NCBI GenBank assembly: GCA_026400595.1
Contig: JAPLOT010000319.1
Span: 1 to 7,107, forward strand
From: Alphaproteobacteria bacterium
GTDB taxonomy: Bacteria; Pseudomonadota; Alphaproteobacteria; Rhizobiales; Aestuariivirgaceae
DNA: 7,107 nucleotides
Direction of reading: 5' to 3'
Part shown: positions 1-5,714 of the stretch, one piece after another
How the letters are laid out: every line of letters begins with the position of its first letter
How positions within the stretch are numbered: the stretch's first letter is position 1
Notes under the pieces: generated by a model
What the model was told of the DNA's origin: nothing
Seen by the model: the letters and a program-made list of their open reading frames with translations, nothing else
Database searches by the model: none
Made by a program: the position numbers and the translations under genes

Positions 1-1
1 G

Positions 2-2095
2 GTGGTGATCAAGGTCGAGGAGAACCCGCAGATCAACCGGGTGAACTTCGAGGGCAACAGCGAAATCAAGGACGCCGACCTTGCGAAGGAAGTCGAGCTA
101 CGCGAGCGCATGATGTTTACCCGCGCACGCGTCGTAAGCGATGTCAATCGCATCATCTCGCTCTATCGGCGGTCAGGCTTCTACACGGTTACCGTATCGC
201 CAAAGATCATCCGCCTGCCGCAGAACCGTGTCGATCTCGTCTTCGAGATCAACGAAGGCGGCGAGACGAAGGTCAAGAACATCGAATTCGTCGGCAACGA
301 CAACTTCAGTGCCTCCGATCTGCGGGGAGTCGTCGGCACCCAGGAAGCGCGGTGGTGGAAGTTCTTCGCACGAAACGACACATACGATCCCGATCGGCTG
401 GAGTACGACAAGGAACTGCTGCGCCGCTATTATCTGCGCAACGGCTTCGCCGATGTGCGGGTGATCGGAGCCGACGCCGTGCTTTCGCCGGATGGCGAGT
501 ACTTCAACATCACCTATACGATCGAGGAAGGTCCCAAATACAAGATTGCCGACGTCGCCGTAAATGTGGGTGATGCCAATCTCGATCCCGAAGATCTCAA
601 GAAGGCTGTGCGGACGGGGGTCGGCGACGTCTATGACGCCGGCCGCGTGGATGCGACGGTGGAGCGGTTGACCCTTGCCGCCTCCCGACAGGGCTTTGTC
701 TTCGCGAAGGTCAATCCCAACATCCAGCGCAATGAAGGCGACAGCACGCTCAACATCACCTACAACATCGTTGAAGGTACGCGCACCTACATCGAGCGCA
801 TTGAGATCGTCGGCAACTCCCGGACGGAAGATGAAGTCATCCGCCGCGAACTGCGTCTCTACGAGGGCGACGCCTTCAATCGCGTTCTGGTTGACCGTGC
901 GCGCCGGCGCCTGACAGCGCTGGATTACTTCGAGAGGATCGAGTTCGTAGAGGAAGAGGGGTCTGCGCCCGACAAGGTCGTGCTGATCGTTCTGGTGGTC
1001 GAGAAGTCCACAGGCTCTATCAACTTCTCCATCGGCTTCTCGACGGTCGACTATGTCGTGGGCTCGATCGCCCTGTCCGAACGGAACTTCCTGGGCAAGG
1101 GCTACGACGTCAAGATCAACACGACGGCCAGTTGGTACAACCAGTCGATCGATGCCAGCTTCACCAACCCCTACATGTTCGGCCTTCCCATCTCCGGCGG
1201 CATCGACGTCTATGCCACGCGGACCGACTATCAGGAAGAGTCCTCCTACGATTCGCGCGCCATAGGTTTTGCGCTGCGCACAGGGTTCCGGCTGGATGAG
1301 TATTCGACCATTCGCTTTACCTACGGCCTTTCCTATCGCGATGTGGATGGCATCAACTACTATTCCGCTGCGCCTGCCGTCATCGAATCCGAAGGCAAGA
1401 CCCTGAAGTCGTTCCTCGGCAGTACTTATACCTGGGATAATCTTGACAATCCGAATCGGCCATCCAACGGCTTCCGTGGACAGCTGGTGGGTGAATTTGC
1501 CGGTATCGGTGGAGATGTCTATTTCGGCTCGATCGAAGCCCATGCGTGGTACTTCATTCCCATTTATGAAGAGCAGGTGGTTCTGAAGATCGAGGGCAAC
1601 GCGGGTTACATTCAGGGCTTCAACGGCAAGAAGGTTCCTCTGCAGGACCGCTTCTACAAGGGCGGCGACAGTTTCCGCGGCTTTGCGAACTCGGGTGTGG
1701 GCGTGTTTCAAGGCACGAACAATGGCGACACGGACGCGATCGGTGCGAATACCTATGCCATCGGAACCTTGGAGATGGTCTTCCCGCTCGGCCTGCCGCC
1801 GGAATGGGGCATCGAGGGCGCAGTCTTCTCCGATTTCGGTACGGTCTTTGGCTCGGAAAACAAGTCAGAAGCTGCGGGAACCGGCGACTGTATCTATCAG
1901 GATCCTGTGACTCCAACCAATCCGGGCAACAATTGTAACGTTGAGGAATCTTCCAAGCTTCGCCTTTCGGTAGGTGCCGGCATCGTGTGGCAGTCCCCCT
2001 TCGGTCCCTTGCGCTTTGAGGCGGCCTGGCCGCTGCTCAAGGAAGATTTCGACAAGACCGAATGGTTCCGGTTCTCGATCGGCACCCGGTTCTAG
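2..2095 (+). CDS. bamA: BamA outer-membrane protein assembly factor (5' end cut by the window edge)
   Basis: BamA is the Omp85-family core of the BAM complex, which folds beta-barrel proteins into the outer membrane. The frame is open to the window edge, so the GTG at base 2 is not a real start. The signal peptide and most of POTRA1 are missing, roughly 100 residues judged from family length. Counting visible residues, POTRA2 spans about 8-85, POTRA3 88-176 (with the RWWKFF...DTYDPDRL segment seen in rhizobial homologues), POTRA4 178-258, POTRA5 261-335 and the 16-strand barrel about 338-697. The conserved loop-6 RGF tip is present as F558-R559-G560-F561, where the usual motif is VRGF/Y. The protein ends in an aromatic beta-signal, FRFSIGTRF, which supports an intact C-terminus. 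Two cysteines, C630 and C645, lie in the loop that corresponds to extracellular loop 7. In relatives rseP usually lies upstream and lpxD directly downstream; here fabZ follows instead. Family assignment is secure. Confidence 0.97.
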   Translation: MVIKVEENPQINRVNFEGNSEIKDADLAKEVELRERMMFTRARVVSDVNRIISLYRRSGFYTVTVSPKIIRLPQNRVDLVFEINEGGETKVKNIEFVGNDNFSASDLRGVVGTQEARWWKFFARNDTYDPDRLEYDKELLRRYYLRNGFADVRVIGADAVLSPDGEYFNITYTIEEGPKYKIADVAVNVGDANLDPEDLKKAVRTGVGDVYDAGRVDATVERLTLAASRQGFVFAKVNPNIQRNEGDSTLNITYNIVEGTRTYIERIEIVGNSRTEDEVIRRELRLYEGDAFNRVLVDRARRRLTALDYFERIEFVEEEGSAPDKVVLIVLVVEKSTGSINFSIGFSTVDYVVGSIALSERNFLGKGYDVKINTTASWYNQSIDASFTNPYMFGLPISGGIDVYATRTDYQEESSYDSRAIGFALRTGFRLDEYSTIRFTYGLSYRDVDGINYYSAAPAVIESEGKTLKSFLGSTYTWDNLDNPNRPSNGFRGQLVGEFAGIGGDVYFGSIEAHAWYFIPIYEEQVVLKIEGNAGYIQGFNGKKVPLQDRFYKGGDSFRGFANSGVGVFQGTNNGDTDAIGANTYAIGTLEMVFPLGLPPEWGIEGAVFSDFGTVFGSENKSEAAGTGDCIYQDPVTPTNPGNNCNVEESSKLRLSVGAGIVWQSPFGPLRFEAAWPLLKEDFDKTEWFRFSIGTRF

Positions 2096-2127
2096 TCGGA
2101 ACGAAGGATTTCGGCCAGCATTTCCAT

Positions 2128-2148
2128 GGACGGCCCGGTGGGCCGTCC
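2128..2148 (+). terminator. Perfect 9-bp hairpin between bamA and fabZ (terminator- or attenuator-like)
   Basis: Bases 2128-2136 (GGACGGCCC) are exactly complementary to 2140-2148 (GGGCCGTCC) across a three-base GGT loop. The hairpin begins 33 bases after the bamA stop codon and ends 10 bases before the fabZ Shine-Dalgarno sequence. Only TT follows the stem, so it lacks the U-tract of a classical intrinsic terminator. It could be a weak terminator for bamA, an attenuator that lowers fabZ transcription, or an mRNA-stabilising 3' structure. The structure is read directly; its role is inferred. Confidence 0.6.
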
Positions 2149-2158
2149 TTCCGCATTC

Positions 2159-2163
2159 AGGAG
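2159..2163 (+). promoter_or_regulatory. Ribosome binding site of fabZ
   Basis: AGGAG lies eight bases upstream of the ATG at 2172. This decides the fabZ start. Another ATG at 2164 directly abuts the motif and is out of frame, and the reading frame's extension further upstream runs inside bamA. Confidence 0.8.
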
Positions 2164-2171
2164 ATGGCATC

Positions 2172-2651
2172 ATGACGGAAGAAGCTACATCGCCGAAGAC
2201 GCTCAAGACTGCGGACATTCTCCGCATCATGAAGCTGCTTCCCCATCGCTATCCCTTTCTGCTCATCGACCGGATGATCGACATCGACGGCGAGGAGAGC
2301 GGCACCGGCGTGAAGAACGTGACGATCAACGAGCCGTTTTTCCAAGGCCATTTCCCAGGCCGGCCGGTGATGCCGGGAGTCTTGCTGGTGGAAGCAATGG
2401 CCCAGACGGCGGGGGCCCTGGTGCTCGATCATCTCGGCGACGAACATGCTGGCAAGCTGGTCTTCTTCATGTCGATCGACAAGTGCCGCTTCCGCAAGCC
2501 GGTCGGACCCGGTGACCAGGTTCACTTCAAGGTGAAGCTCCAGAACAAGCGTCCGCCAGTGTGGAAGTACTGGGCCGAAGCTCATGTCGACGGCAAGAAG
2601 GTAGCCGAGGCCGAGATCGGCGCCATGCTGATGAACGAGCGCGGCGGCTGA
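2172..2651 (+). CDS. fabZ: 3-hydroxyacyl-[acyl-carrier-protein] dehydratase FabZ
   Basis: FabZ removes water from (3R)-hydroxyacyl-ACP to give trans-2-enoyl-ACP in each elongation round of type II fatty acid synthesis, in the cytoplasm. The product is 159 residues, close to the usual 145-160. It has the single hot-dog fold pattern: LLPHRYPFLLIDR at about 23-34, then the signature HFPGRPVMPGVLLVEAMAQ with catalytic His60 and Glu74 (equivalent to E. coli His54 and Glu68). The start is fixed by AGGAG eight bases upstream; the frame extends into bamA, but that part is not FabZ-like. In many alphaproteobacteria fabZ lies between lpxD and lpxA, since FabZ and LpxA compete for 3-hydroxyacyl-ACP. Neither lpx gene adjoins it here. 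No convincing promoter was seen in the 76-base gap, so it is probably read from bamA transcripts that pass the intervening hairpin. Confidence 0.97.
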   Translation: MTEEATSPKTLKTADILRIMKLLPHRYPFLLIDRMIDIDGEESGTGVKNVTINEPFFQGHFPGRPVMPGVLLVEAMAQTAGALVLDHLGDEHAGKLVFFMSIDKCRFRKPVGPGDQVHFKVKLQNKRPPVWKYWAEAHVDGKKVAEAEIGAMLMNERGG

Positions 2652-2656
2652 ATGCC

Positions 2657-4225
2657 TCAGTCGGCGCTGCGGAGCAGCGTTCCCATGCCCGACCCATTGA
2701 GCGAGTCCAGGGTCACCGCTGAAGCGGTGCCGTCAGGTGAAATCAGGAACTGTGCCGCCGATGGGACGTCGGCCATTTCCGGATCCGGATAATAAAGGAA
2801 GAGATCGCGGTCGAAATGGGTCAGGGCAAAGCGGTGCTCACCCTTAGGCCCGAGTTTCAGCGTGAGCTTTCCCTCCGATTCAGCGACGTCTGCCGCGCCG
2901 GCATAGTCATTCTTGTAGTGGCCTGCATAGGCCTTCGCCGGGAGGGCCGGCGTCTTGTCCGGGGGAGGGGCCGAATAGGTCTTCCGAACGGTGGCAGCAG
3001 CCGGCCCGAAGAGCGCGTCATAGGCCGCATTCCAGGGCGTGATCCAGTCCCTGGTGGCATTCCCTTCAAAGACGAGATCCGCAAAGCTGTCGGCAATGCC
3101 TTCGGGCACGCCGGTCGGGAAGGCGTTGCTCAGGATGATGAGGCCCAGATCCGACTTCGGATAGATTGACACGAGGGTACGGGCACCGACACTGAAGGCG
3201 CCGGCATGTCCCCACATGAGTCCGTAACGGCCGAACTCCACGTTCCAGCCCAGGCCGTAGAAGGACGCACTGCCGGTGACGGGATTGTCGCCCCGGGTCA
3301 TCAGCGGCACATGCGTCTCGGCAATTGCATCCTCGGCGATGACCTGCCGGCCCTCGTACCTGCCCTTGCCAAGCTCCAGCCGCAGCCATTGCGCGAGGTC
3401 GCGGGCCGACGAACTCACCCCGCCGGCCGGCGCCTGGGCATCGGCATCGCGCGTGAGCTTTGCCTGCCATGTTCCGTCCGGCTTGATGTGGAGTGCGGCC
3501 CTGTTCGTCCTGCTGACGAAGTCAGCGTGGCGGGAGCTGGTCGCGGTCATGCCGAGGGGGTCGTAGAGCTTCTCTGCCGCAATGGCCTCCCAGGCCTTGC
3601 CGCTGGGGGCAGCGGCGGCCATGGCTCCGGCCGTAATGCCCATGTTGCTGTAGGAATAGCCGGCCCGGAAGCTGGAGGATGGCGGCACGAGGCGGAGACG
3701 ATGCAGGATCTCCGTCCGGTCGAAGCCGATGGCTTCCAGATCGTTGCCGGCATCGCCCGGCAGACCGCTGCGGTGGGCGAAGAGATCGCGTAGGGTAACT
3801 TGCGCGGTCGGGTAGGGATCATGCAGTTGAAAGGATGGCAATAGATCGGCCACGCGCGAGTCCCAGGTCACGAGTCCATCGCTGACAAGAGCGGCAACCA
3901 CCGTGGAGGAAATGGGCTTTGACAGCGAAGCGAGCTGGAACACCGTGTCTGGATCGACGGTTTCCGGCTTTCCCATCTCGCGAAGACCGAAGCCGTTCAG
4001 ATAGACGACCTCATCCTGGTGCACGATGGCGATCGAGAGACCCGGCACCTCGCCCTTGGCGATGACCTCCTTGATCAGTGCCTCAAGCTTCGGAATGGCC
4101 GCCATGACCTTCTCGCGCGGTACCGGATCAGCTCCGGCCGTATGGACGCCGGCAAAGAGGGCTATGGCAGCCAGGACAGTCAGCCTGGCACGCCGGAGAA
4201 AGATGTTACCGGGCAATGAGCGCAT
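2657..4225 (-). CDS. Secreted serine hydrolase of the beta-lactamase (class C/PBP-like) superfamily with C-terminal DUF3471-type domain
   Basis: This 522-residue protein has the fold and catalytic motifs of the Pfam beta-lactamase family (PF00144), which includes AmpC, D,D-peptidases, D-aminopeptidases and esterases. An N-terminal signal peptide is visible: basic residues RRAR at 11-14, a hydrophobic core to about 30, and a likely cleavage near AGA-D33. The protein should therefore work in the periplasm, and it has no cysteine. Motif 1 is S100-L-S-K103 (nucleophile and general base), motif 2 is Y192-S-N194, and motif 3 is H340-A-G342 in place of the KTG of classical beta-lactamases. The HxG form and the extra domain (about 430-520, starting YAGHYKNDYAG) point to an esterase or peptidase more than a true beta-lactamase. 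The substrate cannot be read from the sequence. A strong Shine-Dalgarno six bases upstream supports the ATG at 4225. It lies downstream of gltA on the same strand, 77 bases away, and converges on fabZ with five bases between stops. Confidence 0.9.
   Translation of the reverse strand: MRSLPGNIFLRRARLTVLAAIALFAGVHTAGADPVPREKVMAAIPKLEALIKEVIAKGEVPGLSIAIVHQDEVVYLNGFGLREMGKPETVDPDTVFQLASLSKPISSTVVAALVSDGLVTWDSRVADLLPSFQLHDPYPTAQVTLRDLFAHRSGLPGDAGNDLEAIGFDRTEILHRLRLVPPSSSFRAGYSYSNMGITAGAMAAAAPSGKAWEAIAAEKLYDPLGMTATSSRHADFVSRTNRAALHIKPDGTWQAKLTRDADAQAPAGGVSSSARDLAQWLRLELGKGRYEGRQVIAEDAIAETHVPLMTRGDNPVTGSASFYGLGWNVEFGRYGLMWGHAGAFSVGARTLVSIYPKSDLGLIILSNAFPTGVPEGIADSFADLVFEGNATRDWITPWNAAYDALFGPAAATVRKTYSAPPPDKTPALPAKAYAGHYKNDYAGAADVAESEGKLTLKLGPKGEHRFALTHFDRDLFLYYPDPEMADVPSAAQFLISPDGTASAVTLDSLNGSGMGTLLRSAD
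2664..2680 (+). terminator. Small hairpin just past the fabZ stop, inside the 3' end of the convergent gene
   Basis: CGCTGC at 2665-2670 pairs with GCAGCG at 2674-2679 around a GGA loop, with one further G-U pair (2664/2680) possible in fabZ-strand RNA. It starts 13 bases after the fabZ stop and lies within the last codons of the opposite-strand hydrolase. It has no U-tract. It is the only compact stem near the fabZ end, so it may contribute to termination, but coding constraint on the other strand could produce it by chance. Confidence 0.25.
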
Positions 4226-4231
4226 GCCGAA

Positions 4232-4239
4232 CTCCTCCC
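4232..4239 (-). promoter_or_regulatory. Strong ribosome binding site of the serine hydrolase
   Basis: On the - strand GGGAGGAG precedes the hydrolase ATG by six bases. It is one of the best matches to the 16S rRNA anti-Shine-Dalgarno sequence in the window and supports the chosen start and efficient translation. I saw no convincing promoter in the 77-base gap. A weak TTGCGC / 16 bases / TAATCT pair at about 4259-4286 exists, so co-transcription with gltA is also possible. Confidence 0.75.
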
Positions 4240-4263
4240 AAGGTTGCAGGCAAGGAGATTACC

Positions 4264-4297
4264 CGCGCCGCCATGGCGCGCAAGCCGAAATGCGCCA
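4264..4297 (-). terminator. GC-rich, mutually exclusive stem-loops downstream of gltA
   Basis: The 77-base gap after the gltA stop holds two overlapping inverted repeats. CGCGCC at 4264-4269 pairs with GGCGCG at 4275-4280 across a five-base loop. TGGCGC at 4274-4279 can instead pair with GCGCCA at 4292-4297 across twelve bases. They share bases 4275-4279, so only one can form at a time. Neither is followed by a U-run on the - strand. It is probably a 3' end or processing structure for gltA mRNA; true termination is uncertain. Confidence 0.35.
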
Positions 4298-4302
4298 GGC
4301 CG

Positions 4303-5604
4303 TTACTTGCCGCGCTTGCTGAGGGGTAGGTAGTCGCGCCGCGGCGAACCGGTGTAGAGCTGCCGGGGACGGCCGATCTTCTGGCTCGGGTCCTCGATCA
4401 TTTCCTTCCACTGCGAGATCCACCCCACGGTACGGGCCAGGGCGAACAGAACCGTGAACATCGAGGTGGGGAAGCCGAGGGCGCGCAGGATGATGCCCGA
4501 GTAGAAGTCAACATTCGGATAGAGCTTGCGCTCGATGAAGTAGGGGTCCGAAAGAGCAGCCTTCTCGAGTTCATGTGCGACTTCCAGCAGCGGATCGTCC
4601 TTGATGCCGAGCTCGGCCAGGACCTCATGCGCGGTCTTCTGCATGATCTTGGCGCGCGGATCGTAATTCTTGTAGACACGGTGGCCGAAGCCCATCAGGC
4701 GGATATGCGAGGTCTTGTCCTTCACCTTTGTGATGAAGTCGTTGACCTTCGAGGGATCGCCGATTTCCTTGAGCATCTGCAGGGCGGCTTCATTGGCGCC
4801 GCCATGGGCAGGCCCCCAGAGACAGGCAATGCCGGCCGCAATGCAAGCAAAGGGATTGGCGCCCGACGAGCCCGCCAGACGCACGGTCGATGTCGAGGCA
4901 TTCTGCTCGTGGTCGGCATGGAGGATGAAGATCCGGTCCATGGCGCGCGCGAGGATGGGGTTCACAACATACTCCTCGCAAGGGACCGCAAAGCACATCC
5001 GCAGGAAGTTCGCCGCATAGGAGAGGCTGTTCTGCGGATAAACGAAGGGCTGGCCGATGTGATACTTGTAGGCCATTGCGGCGATGGTCGGCAGCTTTGC
5101 GATCATGCGGTGTGAGGCAATCTCGCGCTGGCGCGGGTCGTTGATGTCGGTGGAGTCGTGATAGAAGGCCGACATGGCGCCCACCACCTCCACCATCACA
5201 GCCATAGGATGCGCGTCGCGACGGAACCCCTGGAAGAAGCGGGTCATCTGCTCGTGCACCATGGTGTGGTAGGTGATGTTCTTGTCGAACTCCTTGCGCT
5301 GCGACGGGGTGGGCAGTTCGCCGTAGTAGAGCAGGTAGCAGGTTTCGAGGAAGTCTCCGTGTTCTGCCAGCTGCTCGATCGGGTAGCCCCGGTAAAGCAG
5401 AACGCCCTCATCCCCGTCGATGTAGGTGATCTTTGATTCGCAGGACGCCGTGGAGGTGAAGCCGGGATCGTAGGTGAAGGACCCGGTCTGGGCATAGAGC
5501 TTGCCGATGTCGACCACGTCCGGGCCGATGGTTCCGGACCTGACGGGCAGCTCAATGGTTTTTCCGCTCAGCGTGAGGGTAGCACTGATCTCAGCATCGG
5601 CCAT
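4303..5604 (-). CDS. gltA: Type II citrate synthase
   Basis: Citrate synthase condenses acetyl-CoA and oxaloacetate to citrate, the entry step of the TCA cycle, in the cytoplasm. The product is 433 residues, against 427 for E. coli GltA, and is full length. The three catalytic residues are in their expected motifs: His267 in GPAHGGAN, His308 in GFGHRVYKN and Asp366 in PNVDFYSG (E. coli His264, His305 and Asp362). The HADHEQN motif at 229-235 is also present. The long N-terminal extension (about residues 1-60) is that of the large hexameric, Gram-negative type II enzymes, which are typically inhibited by NADH. The start at 5604 is supported by GGGAG six bases upstream. It follows gltX on the same strand after a 110-base gap that carries its own promoter, so it need not depend on gltX transcription. 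Confidence 0.98.
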   Translation of the reverse strand: MADAEISATLTLSGKTIELPVRSGTIGPDVVDIGKLYAQTGSFTYDPGFTSTASCESKITYIDGDEGVLLYRGYPIEQLAEHGDFLETCYLLYYGELPTPSQRKEFDKNITYHTMVHEQMTRFFQGFRRDAHPMAVMVEVVGAMSAFYHDSTDINDPRQREIASHRMIAKLPTIAAMAYKYHIGQPFVYPQNSLSYAANFLRMCFAVPCEEYVVNPILARAMDRIFILHADHEQNASTSTVRLAGSSGANPFACIAAGIACLWGPAHGGANEAALQMLKEIGDPSKVNDFITKVKDKTSHIRLMGFGHRVYKNYDPRAKIMQKTAHEVLAELGIKDDPLLEVAHELEKAALSDPYFIERKLYPNVDFYSGIILRALGFPTSMFTVLFALARTVGWISQWKEMIEDPSQKIGRPRQLYTGSPRRDYLPLSKRGK

Positions 5605-5610
5605 GTCGGT

Positions 5611-5615
5611 CTCCC
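5611..5615 (-). promoter_or_regulatory. Ribosome binding site of gltA
   Basis: GGGAG on the - strand ends six bases before the gltA ATG. It is preceded by and overlaps an out-of-frame ATG that would give only an eight-codon ORF. With the predicted promoter the leader is about 20 bases long, leaving no room for a riboswitch. Confidence 0.7.
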
Positions 5616-5629
5616 ATTGTCTGGTTCAA

Positions 5630-5658
5630 ACTATTGCACCGCAACAGAAACAGGTCAA
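5630..5658 (-). promoter_or_regulatory. Predicted sigma70-type promoter of gltA
   Basis: Read on the - strand, a -35 element TTGACC (bases 5658-5653, five of six matches to TTGACA) is followed after exactly 17 bases by a -10 element AATAGT (5635-5630, four of six matches to TATAAT). Transcription would start near 5623, about 20 bases before the gltA ATG. Optimal spacing and position make this the best promoter candidate in the window, but it is predicted from sequence only. Confidence 0.6.
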
Positions 5659-5671
5659 TGACACTGACCTG
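5651..5671. promoter_or_regulatory. 7-7-7 inverted repeat overlapping the gltA -35 box: likely operator
   Basis: CAGGTCA at 5651-5657 is repeated in exact inverted orientation as TGACCTG at 5665-5671, separated by seven bases. The near half includes most of the predicted gltA -35 hexamer. The centre (5661) falls about 38 bases upstream of the predicted start. A dimeric regulator here could repress by covering the -35 box or act as an activator near RNA polymerase. As RNA it would also be a 7-bp stem with a 7-base loop, but it lies upstream of the predicted gltA start. I do not recognise the regulator. Confidence 0.5.
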
Positions 5672-5684
5672 ATCCTTTCGTCGA

Positions 5685-5697
5685 GGCGCTTTGCGCC
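5685..5697 (-). terminator. Hairpin downstream of gltX, possible terminator
   Basis: GGCGC and GCGCC, separated by three bases, form a perfect 5-bp GC stem (GGCGC-AAA-GCGCC on the - strand) beginning 18 bases after the gltX stop. A second, weaker pairing, TAGGC (5699-5703) with GCCTA (5713-5717), includes the stop codon itself. No U-run follows, so termination efficiency is doubtful. Its place before the gltA promoter fits a boundary between two transcription units. Confidence 0.4.
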
Positions 5698-5714
5698 ATA
5701 GGCTTGCCTGACGC

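Noticed and set aside
173..1711. A 512-codon open frame on the - strand opposite bamA
   Set aside because: It lies wholly within bamA, whose protein is clearly real. The antisense translation has no recognisable domain, and long antisense frames are expected from the codon bias of GC-rich genes.
1974..2171. Possible 66-residue N-terminal extension of FabZ in the same frame
   Set aside because: The extension overlaps the end of bamA, its residues are not FabZ-like, and a proper Shine-Dalgarno precedes the ATG at 2172, giving the usual FabZ length.
3206..3793. A 195-codon + strand open frame opposite the serine hydrolase
   Set aside because: It is antisense to a gene with intact catalytic motifs, has no recognisable domain, and is explained by GC-rich codon use.
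2657..4225. Annotating the hydrolase as an antibiotic-resistance class C beta-lactamase
   Set aside because: The third motif is HAG and not KTG, and the protein is longer by a C-terminal domain. The family has many non-lactamase members, so no resistance function is claimed.
2657..4225. Hydrolase as recently transferred cargo of a mobile element
   Set aside because: There are no flanking direct repeats, terminal inverted repeats, integrase, transposase or tRNA site, and base composition and codon use look like the neighbours. Its position is unusual, but a mobile origin is not supported.
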